Assembly (NCBI GenBank): GCA_030340625.1 | Contig: JAOPHQ010004839.1 | Coordinates: forward strand, 328,501-392,500 | Reading direction: 5' to 3' | DNA: 64,000 nt | Origin: Merluccius polli | Lineage: Eukaryota > Chordata > Actinopteri > Gadiformes > Merlucciidae | Part shown: positions 30,800-41,379 of the stretch, piece after piece | Position numbering within the stretch: position 1 is the first letter of the stretch | How the letters are laid out: each line of letters starts with the position of its first letter | Position numbers and translations under genes: made by a program | Notes under the pieces: model-generated | The model's input: only the letters and a program-made list of their open reading frames with translations | Databases searched by the model: none | What the model was told of the DNA's origin: nothing

Positions 30800-31213
30800 C
30801 GTCTCCTCCTGCACACACAGTCCAAATCAACAGTCAATCGTTTGTCTTTTTGTTGAGGTGCAGACATTAAGCATTAAGCACAAGAGCAAATTATTTGACA
30901 TCTAGAGAGAGACAGTCAACAAACAACAACATGTATATCAACCAAGAGAAGGGATGGATTTGAATCTGCTGTGGCCTCACACTTCAACATGTAATGAAGC
31001 TCTGTAGAGCTCTGTAGGAAATAATCCTTTACTGATGATGCTGATTGAATTGATGAATTGATGATTGATAAATTGTTTCTTAAAAAGTACATCACGGAAA
31101 CATAATAAAGGTTCAACTGAGTGCGCAATCAGATAAATATCATACATATGCTTTTAAACCCACACTGTGAATGCAGTCCTCTGCCAGCGACTGTGGACGG
31201 GAGTCAAGAGACC

Positions 31214-31279
<66 letters not shown>
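31214..31279. repeat. (GT)n microsatellite
   Basis: About 32 GT units with one TCTG interruption, upstream of the cttnbp2nl start. Confidence 0.93.
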
Positions 31280-31534
31280 GGTCTGTGTTTGATGAACGGA
31301 GGAGTGGGACCATTGTGGATGGACGGTACAGCTGCCCCCCTGGGGTGCCATCTGTGGCCTTTCAGGGAGCTTGCGCTTTGGGTTATAAACAGGAAGTCAT
31401 TAGCATATCTGAACGTGAGGTCCCTGGAGACAAGACTGGGGATGGTTGTCCGCCTCGAAACCATGGTGTCCTCCTCCTAACTCACACCCTGTGTTGTGGT
31501 TTGCACTCTAATCGGAATACTAAAGACTTCTTAC

Positions 31535-31862
31535 TAGGACTGGACAATTAATGGAAATATTATTGAAATAGCAATATGGCCAAGTGCAATATCCAAATAG
31601 CAGGAGCTGCATTTTTTTGATAAGGGTAAAATGTGTAAATGTACATATACACCATTATAGATTAAGTATTGTTTTTTTCTCCAGATGTAAGAAAACATTT
31701 TTGTTTGGTATAGACCCCAACAAATGTCACCTCATGATGTTAGTTTTTCAGTGAAAATAAAAATGGTGATGCAAAAAATATCATTCACCCATCATATCGC
31801 AATTGCAATATCTGTCAAAGATAATCACAATATGATTTTTTTTACCATATCGTTCAGCCCTA
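31535..31862. mobile_element. hAT-like MITE, second TAGGGCTG-family copy
   Basis: Begins TAGGACTGGACAATTAAT and ends ATCGTTCAGCCCTA; this is the reverse orientation of the 12903-13205 copy. The flanking octamers CTTCTTAC (31527-31534) and CTTCTACC (31863-31870) agree at 6 of 8 positions, compatible with an aged hAT duplication. Confidence 0.65.
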
Positions 31863-32708
31863 CTTCTACCCCCTCTTAACACCTCTGTTACCATGTGTCT
31901 CAGGCCTATGGAGGACACATGATCCAGAGAAATCACAGCTTGCAAATCAGTCACCTCCCTTTTTACACATTTTACACATTCACTGTTGACGTCATTTTAA
32001 CTTTGAAACCCCTTTCCATTCAAATGACCAAGTTTGTTGTGGAGCACAGGACAAGAATGGGAACATTAAACCAGAAACATCCTGTAATAATACGGCAGAA
32101 ATGTAGCTACGGTTAGCGACAATAATGGGCATGCAACAACAACAAACACATATCCTGTTACAATAATATTAAAAAAAGAGTTAAGAGCAAAAAATATTTG
32201 CTCATATGTAGGCTGTGGTCTACAGACCAGGAAACAGTTCTGATAATTCATCTTATTTCCTTGAATGACGAGGAGGATTGAATTGAAGTGCACATAATGC
32301 ATAATCCACATACTACTCTTCAGACCTCCAGAGGGGTCTCTCCTGTGGAAACCCCTGAGGTACACCTCACTCAAAACACCCAGCCAGGACCCATGTGAAC
32401 TATGTCATCTAGGTGTTGCCAGGCCACCATATCTTTAACAGTGAGTGAGTCATGTCATAAACAGACATGACAAGGCAATACTTGTGAAATATGTGTGGTT
32501 AAGTCAATGACAACAGGGTGAATCTTGTCAGGAGGAGGCAAATATAGTCAGATATACATGGGGAATATGTCATCACTGAAACAATACGGAAGAGGAGTAG
32601 TGGCTGCCTTTTCCCACCGAGTTTCTCTGGAAAACTAACGAAAATGAAATTGACATTCCTGGGATGCCCACACCACAGGAAGCATATCACACTTTACCCA
32701 ACTGGTAT

Positions 32709-32709
32709 G

Positions 32710-32783
<74 letters not shown>
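32709..32783. repeat. (TG)n microsatellite
   Basis: About 37 TG units. Confidence 0.96.
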
Positions 32784-32789
<6 letters not shown>

Positions 32790-32905
32790 TATATATTTTC
32801 TATCCACAGACAGAAAGTCATACTGAATACTGTGTCCAGGTGAGATTGCACCATGCATTCAATAAGTCTCGGTCAAAGTGGCCACTTTGAAAGTGGGGTT
32901 CACCT

Positions 32906-33055
32906 GGACCCTGGTCCACCTGCCCCCCTGGACCCTGGTCTACCTGCCCCCCTGGACCCTGGTCTACCTGCCCCCCTGGACCCTGGTCTACCTGCCCCCC
33001 TGGACCCTGGTCTACCTGCCCCCCTGGACCCTGGTCTACCTGCCCCCCTGGACCA
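32906..33055. repeat. 24-bp minisatellite
   Basis: Six near-identical 24-bp units, each containing CTGGACCCTGGTCTACCTGC followed by CCCC. The period is a multiple of three, so frames stay open (LDPGLPAP-like), but there is no start context, splice signal or homology to support a protein. Confidence 0.92.
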
Positions 33056-33559
33056 GTCTTTCTGGATTAGCAGGGTCACAGTTTAGCTATAGTACAGGTG
33101 CTGGAAATTGATTTTAGGCCCACCACATCAATCTGGCCTAATGCTCCATTAATGAAGTCCCACCCACAAAGCTGCTGATGGGTCAACGTGCACCTGAAAG
33201 CCAGATCGTGCACACATGGCCATACAAAGAAACTGGTTTGGCTCATGTAGTCCGTATCATGTAAAAACGTGTTGCTGTGCAACACAAGTTCAGCACGCCG
33301 ACAATGAAAGACAGCAGAAGACGCACGCGTACAATTGGATGACTTACTTTGACATTTTTCCTTTGTTATTACATGATCATAATGTGCCATACCGCTCAAC
33401 AGCAACGACCTTAAAGCCAGCCTTCAAAAACAAACCTACCTTCATGCGCTACAGCTGCATCAAGTGTCCAAATCCCCCAGAAACGAGGCTGCACCACTGA
33501 TGTGGATGAAGGCGAAACCCCGGTCGCACAATCACTGCTGCGGAGTCCGAGGACGGGAC

Positions 33560-33690
33560 GCACAACAGCCGTCCGCCGACAAGGCAGCCAGCCAATCACC
33601 GGAGACCAGTGCAACGCTGTGGCCAATAGCAGGCGAGCCTTCCGTTGGGGGGCGGGGAGTGGGCGTGGCTGTTCCCTTAGGGCGAAAACC
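33560..33690 (-). promoter_or_regulatory. Candidate cttnbp2nl promoter (GC box and CCAAT boxes)
   Basis: A CpG-containing stretch in AT-rich surroundings, with GCCAATCACC (33592), GGCCAATAGC (33621) and GGGGGGCGGGGAGTGGGCG (33648). These are CCAAT and GC/Sp1-type elements and fit a TATA-less promoter. It lies about 2.8 kb upstream of the cttnbp2nl ATG, so an untranslated first exon nearby is inferred. Orientation is not determined by the motifs alone. Confidence 0.35.
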
Positions 33691-34872
33691 CCTTTGTTTT
33701 GATCCCGTTTACTCAGTCTGTGAGTGTCTATGGCCTAGCAAATAGCATATCTGTGTTTTATTTGGTTTTCCACGCCCGTGTTTCCTGACTTTATTTTCCG
33801 ACTCATAGCGATGGTTATGTCACTGTACTCACTAATATATCAACTATTCTGTTCCTGTTTGGACAATACTAAGCATCACGTCTGGATGGAGTGACACTTC
33901 ATCGCCATCTAGCGGCCAAACGTCACTAGCACAGCTGTCTTTTCCTTTGCTTTTTCACTACGATATACAGTACATTATAACTAGTAGGTCTGTACTTTGA
34001 TCATGAAGAGTCAATACACAGGAGTATAGTAGAGGTCTACTAGCCTCAGTCTTTGCAGTAAATGACAGTGACTGAGTGTGGGCATGGAGGTGCAACTTGA
34101 GCTCCTCTAAAGTAGGCCAGCCATTCAGGAAAGGAAAAGAAAGCATGCTGAAACCTGAGAGCTTGTTTTGCAAGGAAACCCCAATTATTTAATGTGTCAC
34201 TTTTTGATAATAATATATGTTTTAAAATGAAATATGTGTTACTAGGCATTCCATATATGTTTTAGTAGGCCACTTGATTTATATTATAATTCAACAAATG
34301 ATAGGCTTACATAATAAGTTAAAATGACTGTGCTCACTTATTACATTACTATACAAGAGGTTGGATAGTGTTCTGTGCTTTTGTTTTCCTCTTTAATAGC
34401 AAAAATAACTTTAATGGCAGACTATGCTTTACCCTAATTCCACAGTATCAGAGCTAATATTGAGCCATGTGTTTAAGATTATAACATCTGCTGCATTCAT
34501 GACAATAGTATGATTTATTTTTTATTTATTTGCCTACATGATACAAAGATGTGTTTAGATATGTGGCCTATTTGGTTCTTCATCACAAAAATATATTCAA
34601 TAGTCAATAATATTTACGCTATCACGTAAACCCCTTGTGTGGTGTTCGGGTCTGTGGGACCCGTTTTCATTATTTATTAAAAGAAAAATGATACAATTAA
34701 TTAATTTTTCAAACTCAGACTCACTGGCTTTGGCTCATTTTCTGTGAAGAACATATATCAGAATACATTTTTAATGACCACACACCGTACACCCCCCATT
34801 TCTATTACATATAAGATGTCCGGGTCCACTGGACCCAGGGCTAATAGAAGTGTGGAAATTGATGTTCTGTGT

Positions 34873-34875
<3 letters not shown>

Positions 34876-34948
<73 letters not shown>
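34876..34948. repeat. (GT)n microsatellite inside piggyBac 5' leader
   Basis: About 36 GT units followed by a GAGAGACAGAGA-type tract, about 210 bp before the transposase ATG. Confidence 0.95.
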
Positions 34949-34951
<3 letters not shown>

Positions 34952-35156
34952 TGAGAGAGAGTGACAGAGAGACAGAGAAAGAGTGACTGTAAATGTGAGT
35001 TTCTGCACCTGCGGTTCCCACACAAGGTTGCAACAACATTGTTGCAAAATTCAAGCATCAACACTTCTTTCTTGCGGGAATGTTTATTTTCAAATTGGAG
35101 GCGGGAAACTATAAATATAGCTTTGCCAGTGTGGTTTCTTATCACAACCGATCAAG

Positions 35157-37230
35157 ATGGCCAAAAGGATCTCTGCGCAGAGGGCCCTGGAAATGATTTT
35201 GGAAGAGAGAGAAGTTTTTGATGATGATGTAGAGGGAGAGGATTCAGAAGAAGAGGTTTCAGAATTTGAGGATCACATTTCTGAAAATTCAGAGTCTGAC
35301 AGTGACTCTGAAGAAGATGATGAGATTGAGCATCAGCCAGTTCCAAAACGAAGACGAGCCACAGGACCAGGCCGTGAGCAGCCAGCCACAGGACCAGGCC
35401 GTGAGCAGCCAGCCATAGGACCAGGCCGTGAGCAGCCAGCCCCAGGACGAGGCCGTCAGCAGCCAGCCACAGGACCAAGCCGTCAGCAGCCAGCCCCAGG
35501 ACGAGGCCGTCAGCAGCCAGCCACAGGACCAAGCCGTCAGCAGCCAGCCACAGGACCAAGCCGTCAGCAGCCAGCCACAGGACCAGGCCGTCAGCAGTCA
35601 GCCCCAGGACCAAGCTGTCAGCAGCCAGCGCCAGGACCAAGCCTTCAGCAGCCAGCCCCAGGACCAGAACAAGACAGTCAGCATGGAGCAAGTGAGGAAA
35701 TATGGATGTCAAAAAATTCTGAAATTGAATGGTCTTCTCACCCAAGAAAAGAGCCACCCCGCAAGGCTGCCAATGTGATAAGGATGCAACCAGGGCCAAC
35801 GCGGATGGCAGTTACTCACACACAGGACATCAAGTCTTCTTTTGAGCTTTTCATAGATTCCATCCAGAAAATTATTCTTGACTGCACTAATTTAGAAGGA
35901 AGACGTGTTTTTGGAGAGAGGTGGAAGGAAATGGACCAAACCCATTTACATGCCTACTTCGGGGTTCTTATCCTTGCTGGAGTTTTCAGGTCCAAAGGGG
36001 AATCCGCAGAATCCCTGTGGGATGCAGAAACTGGCAGAGAAATTTTCCGTGCAACAATGTCTCTGGAAAACTTTCACATAATTTCCAGGATTATCCGCTT
36101 TGACAACCGAGATGACAGACCAGCTCGACGGCAGAGAGACAAACTAGCTGCCATCAGGACAGTGTGGGACAAGTGGGTGAGCCGCCTCCCCCTGCTGTAC
36201 AACCCTGGGCCAAATGTCACCATTGATGAACAGCTGATGCCATTTAGGGGCCGCTGCCCCTTTCGGCAGTATATACCATCTAAACCTGCAAAGTATGGTA
36301 TAAAGATCTGGGCTGCCTGTGATGCCACTTCCTCATATGCTTGGAACTTACAAGTCTACACAGGGAAAGCTGATGGAGGAGCCCCCGAGAAAAACCAAGG
36401 AATGAGAGTTGTCCTGGACATGTCTCAGGGACTCAGTGGACACAACATCACATGCGACAATTTTTTTACCTCGCACAAGCTGGGACAGGAGCTCCTAAAG
36501 AGGAAGCTGACCATGGTGGGAACAATACGGAAAAAACAAGTCAGAGCTCCCACCTCAACTGCTGACTTCAAAGAACAGGCCTGTCAAGTCTTCCAAGTTT
36601 GCCTACACGGCTGACACATCCCTGGTATCCTATGTGCCAAAGAAAGGCAGGAATGTGGTACTCATGAGTACACTGCACGGGGATGGAAGAATCTGTGACC
36701 AGGAACATCACAAACCAGAGATCATCATGGATTATAATGCCACAAAAGGAGGGGTAGACAACATGGACAAGCTGGTGACGGCCTACAGCTGCAAACGGAG
36801 GACTCTACGCTGGCCACTGGTGATATTCTTCGACATGTTGGACATCTCAGCAAACAACGCCTTTGTCATTTGGATGGCACTGAACCCAGAGTGGAACAGA
36901 GGGAAGCTCCAGAAGAGACGCCTCTTTCTTGAGGATCTGGGAAAGGCATTGGTGAGACCACAAATAGAGGAAAGACAACATTTCCCCAGAACCCCAGCCT
37001 CTGCAGCCATCGTGAGGAGGATTCAGGAGGAGAATGCTGGTGCCCTATCCACCCAACCTACAGAACCACAATCTGCAGAAGCTGAAGTTGTGAACACCAG
37101 CAACAAGAAGAAGCGGTGCGAAGTGTGCGGACCCAAGATGGACAGAAAAACACAATATACATGCATCAAGTGCAAAAAGTATATCTGCAACACACACACA
37201 GTAAAACTCTGCCCCTCATGTGTTGTATAG
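35157..37230 (+). pseudogene. piggyBac transposase, one frameshift
   Basis: DDE-type transposase of the piggyBac/PGBD family. Part one (35157-36614) starts MAKRISAQRALEMILEE, has an acidic N-terminus and a Pro/Gln repeat region, then the catalytic domain: Asp357 in NVTIDEQLMPFRG and Asp434 in ITCDNFFTS. Part two, in the +1 frame, continues through YVPKKGRNVVLMSTLHGDG, the third acidic site KGGVDNMDKL (Asp codon at 36757) and a C-terminal Cys-rich domain (CEVCGPK, CIKCKKYICNTH, LCPSC). The shift falls at about 36570-36582: homology leaves one frame after ADFKEQ and resumes in the other at RPVKSSKF. It is the only inactivating change I see, so it may be a recent copy or a base-call error. Protein similarity is to the vertebrate piggyBac-derived group. 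Confidence 0.9.
35358..35655 (+). repeat. 27-bp coding minisatellite in the transposase
   Basis: Eleven in-frame 9-codon units of the type ATGPGREQP / ATGPSRQQP / APGRGRQQP, then a partial APGP. A period of 27 keeps the reading frame. It lies between the acidic N-terminus and the catalytic domain. Confidence 0.93.
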
Positions 37231-37743
37231 GCTAGTGGCTAAAGGCCATGTGTTCAATGGGGCTGATGTGTTGTCTTGACTGATATGTTTACTCTGTGTT
37301 CATGTGTTCAGCTTGTGTTGTGCACCTGAATGGGTTAAATTTCTTGAGTTCAAAGAAATAAAAGTCAGTAGTTTTGAAAAACATTGCTTCCCTTGTAAAT
37401 TTGTTTCCACTCATATCTTGATTTTAATTGATTTTCTTTATTACGTTTTAAATAATAAGTTATAAATGTGATCTAACAAAGGTAAAGGGCAAATATTAAC
37501 CATATATACTGTTTATACTGCTTGTAATTGGGATTAAGTAAACATCTGTTGAGTATTTTAACATAAAAGTGCTTGATTGTGAGGCATTAAAAACCACAAA
37601 ATGCTACGGGTCCACCAGACCCACAAACACTGGCTGAGTAACAACAATATGAACACCACACAAGGGTTAAGGAATGAATCTAAAGGGGAAAAAAGTGTAA
37701 AACTGGAAACTGGAAAGTTAGCCATAGCAGCAGGAATAGACGC

Positions 37744-39481
37744 TTAATATACTCTGGGAACCAGCTTCAGTTTGATGGGATTCTTGGGACCGAGGAAGCC
37801 ATCTGCTCCTAGCTCAAGAGGAATCTGTTTATAAAAAATTTAAAAAAAAACGGGTAAAGCACAACAATACATTACAAAACACATTTAAAATGCCACTATT
37901 TCAAGAATGTCATCACTGGCATTGAGTCTCACTTCAGTCTCCTTGCAGGTGACAAAGCTGAAGTTCTGAAGAATTTCCACAACGCACAACTTCATCATCA
38001 TGAGAGCAAACCGCATGCCCACACAATTCCTTGGCCCCACTCCAAATGGCATGAAGGAGTAAGGATCTATGTTGTCTCTGTTTTCTTTGCTAAATCTGCA
38101 AACAGAAGTGCAACATATAACACATGTAGGCCTACTAGGACATTGCAGTAGCTATGAGAACAAGGTCAGATCCAAATCTATCCTACAGAGGGATTGGTAA
38201 GGCAGGGTACCTTTCAGGTCGGAAGACCTCTGGCTGCGGCCACAGAGCTGGATCACGGTGAAGGGTATATACAGGGACCACGATGGCAGTCCCTTTCGGG
38301 ATGGTGACACCATTTACCTCCACGGAGGCCTTCGCAATCCTTTCCAATCGACTGCCCAGAGGGTAGAGCCGCTGTGACTCATTGATTACCATATCCAGGT
38401 ACTCCATCTGCATCAGAACTTCATACGTTGGCCTGCTCTGGAGGTGTGGATCAAGAGGTCTATCAATAGCTCACACGCACACATTTGCAGAAGTGGAAGA
38501 ACAAGTGGGTGCAATAGGATAAAATAAAACAATAAAAAAAGTAGTATTTACCTTGTTTTCAAACGTTTCGTCAATCTCGTTTTGTAAGGCTATTTGGACT
38601 TCAGGGTTGGTTGCCAAGTTGTAGGCTAGGAAGCATAGAGTGCTGCTGCTGGTCTCGTAACCAGCAAAAATGAAGATCATGGCCTGGGAGAGAACCTCGT
38701 GATCACTCAGCCCTGCCATGAAAACAGCATTTTCCATAACATGCAATATGAACTGCTACAAACTTGCATAATGGGCCAACTGATTTCAATGGACACCAAT
38801 TTGTTTTCTACCTTTCTGTGAGGTCCCGTCTTCGTTGTCTTCTTCAGTCGTCTGGGAGTCCACCATTAACTGCATGAAGTCCACTCGTTTCTGCTTGTCA
38901 AAAACAGATCAAATACTTACTAAAAACTTGAAGTTTTGAAAAACTTGATTGAAGAAATGCCCATAATGGAATATTGGGAAACATTTTACATAGGCAATTA
39001 CATTGTGTGTATTCTTCTTCCGATCATCTTTGATTTTTTTCAAAGAGCTGTAGAAAAATTCAAGGACGTCTGCTGGAAAGATTGATACATTCAACTTATC
39101 GAATACTGGTCCCAGGAAAGGAAACAGGACTGAGAGAGAAGAAACAGAGAGGAGAGATTATTATAAAAAAAATATGTACATTCTTTATTCAGAAAAAGGA
39201 AAGTAATAAATTGTTCACATGAAATTAATGTATGTTGAGGTTTGACTTACCTATAAGCAAAAGCAATGGGTGTAGAAAGTTGAAGGTGACCATTTTCTTG
39301 ATGTTAGCCACAAAAGGATCAGAGGGTTGATTTAATGAGTCAATATCGACACTGAAGGCAGTGCTGGTCACAACATCCATACTGTACGGTCCAAATATTC
39401 TGCAAGAAAATACAATAACAATGCATATATAATTTAATTGGCTGAACTTAAGGACCTCTGCATTCATGCATACGGTATACA

Positions 39482-39534
<53 letters not shown>

Positions 39535-40149
39535 GAGCTCTTTTCCAAAACGCATTAAACACCAAATTTAAAAAAATGAGTTTATTATGCCATTTTGCTG
39601 TGCACTGAACCTATTCACTGCTCCATCAACATTTCACGCCAAATCACTATATTTCCTTGTTTAAAATGTACTGCAAGATGCCGTTTCTAACCAAAACATG
39701 TGTGGGTCTAGGTAAAAGAATGTGTTTTCCTGAAAACTCTCAAAATGGATTTAATGCGTTTTGGAAAAGAGCTCTTCATATATATAAAACATATTTTCAG
39801 TCCACCTTACCACTTACACAAAAACCAGCCACCAACACCCCATACTACTCACTCTTTCATTTCGATGACCTCATCAGCAGCAACTTTCTGATGAAGACTC
39901 TCCACCAGATTGTTAGAGTATTTCAGCATTATTGGATACATCTGTCGAAATTATTTTTTAAATTAATAAATGATATAACAGTTTATATTGTCATTAATAT
40001 AGTAATGTCCATAAATGCTCTATACCTCTTTCAGACGCCCACTGGTAAACGATGGAGAGAGAGCACTGCGTACTCTTTTCCAGTCCTCATCCTCCATGAT
40101 TGCCACCGCATCCTGCAAGGGGCCATTCAAGCCAAAGTCCTGAACTCAC

Positions 40150-40242
<93 letters not shown>

Positions 40243-41313
40243 CATCGGTCATTGAAATTCCCTGAAAGGAGGAAGTAATGATGATGGAATCTATAGGAGT
40301 CCTCACTGGTCTGTTGGTGAACACAGAGTAACACTCCTTAACCAGGATCGTTTTGATCATGCTCATGTCCATCACACCCAACACAGGCTGCCTGCCGTCA
40401 TAGAATCTAACAGAACAGACAGACAATCAGACACCCAGGTACAGTATACGCTCACATTTCCATGCACACTGTAAACATGTTTGTGTTGTTTATATTAATA
40501 AGAACTATATGCTGTGGGAACGGGAAGCATTGTTAACAGTCAAATATACAATATAGAATACACACAATGTTTGCATGCTGTACATACAACACACAAGGCA
40601 TAGCGCTACGCAAACACACTTACCCCCACACCTTGCCGTACTTCTGGTAACATGCTGTGTCAAACACGTGTACACCCTATGACATCAAACATGAGAGGCA
40701 GTTAGACACCCACATGGATGGTAGGTTAGCATCATTTAGGCCTGCACACTCACCTTTCTGTATTCATGAAAGGTACCGATAAAGGGCCACGGTTTTGGTC
40801 CACGGATGCCTATTTTCTTAAAGAATCCATAGGGTGCATACCCATACCTATGGGGTGGAAGACAAACCACAATGTGAACTATATCAATTTAATCGTACTT
40901 CATTTATGGTATGCATTAGTGGTGTGACCCTGTAAAATCGTTTTTATTTCTCCATGGAGGGATGCCAATTCTGACTTTTTTTCTGACCGATAACCGACAC
41001 TCGTGAACCGGTCATTAACCGTTGAATGATAAGAATAAATGTGCTATAAAAAAATGGACGAATATCTTTGACCCATAAAAATTACAAATGTTTTTGTTTT
41101 TTTTTGGAAAGGAGGGCTGCCCAAATTCAGACTTTCCAACTTCAAGCTTCTGATAATCGTTACGTTTCCGAAGGTATATTCAAATAGTTAAACCTAACCT
41201 AAACCTGTTAATGTCTGAGTTTAGTCATGTGTAGACTGGCTATGTGAAGCCTGTGTGAGCATGTGCCCCCAACATTATTAAATAAAACAAATGATTACTA
41301 AGGCTTTTATTAG

Positions 41314-41379
<66 letters not shown>

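Larger units (their letters stand above)
30800..34630. other. 5' flank of cttnbp2nl up to the piggyBac element
   Basis: No protein gene recognised. Holds (GT)n, a hAT-like MITE, a second (TG)n, the 24-bp minisatellite, the GC/CCAAT promoter candidate and a weaker CTCF-like site near 33902 (CCGCTAGATGGCGAT on the minus strand, two mismatches). From 33950 to 34630 it is AT-rich with nothing I can name. Confidence 0.6.
34631..37666 (+). mobile_element. piggyBac-superfamily transposon, near-complete
   Basis: The termini are inverted: CCCCTTGTGTGGTGTTC on the left (34631) and GAACACCACACAAGGG on the right (to 37666). A second inverted pair lies inside: GGGTCTGTGGGACCCG on the left and CGGGTCCACCAGACCC on the right. 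The right flank is TTAA (37667-37670), the piggyBac target; the left flank reads TAAA, so that copy has mutated. The element is 3036 bp, with a long (GT)n array at 34876-34948 in its 5' leader and a single intronless transposase frame. Confidence 0.9.

Noticed and set aside
32853..33086. Frame coding LDPGLPAP repeats
   Set aside because: A minisatellite with a period divisible by three; no start context or splice support.
35152..35799. 215-codon minus-strand frame of LVLGLAADG repeats
   Set aside because: Antisense shadow of the 27-bp coding repeat in the transposase.
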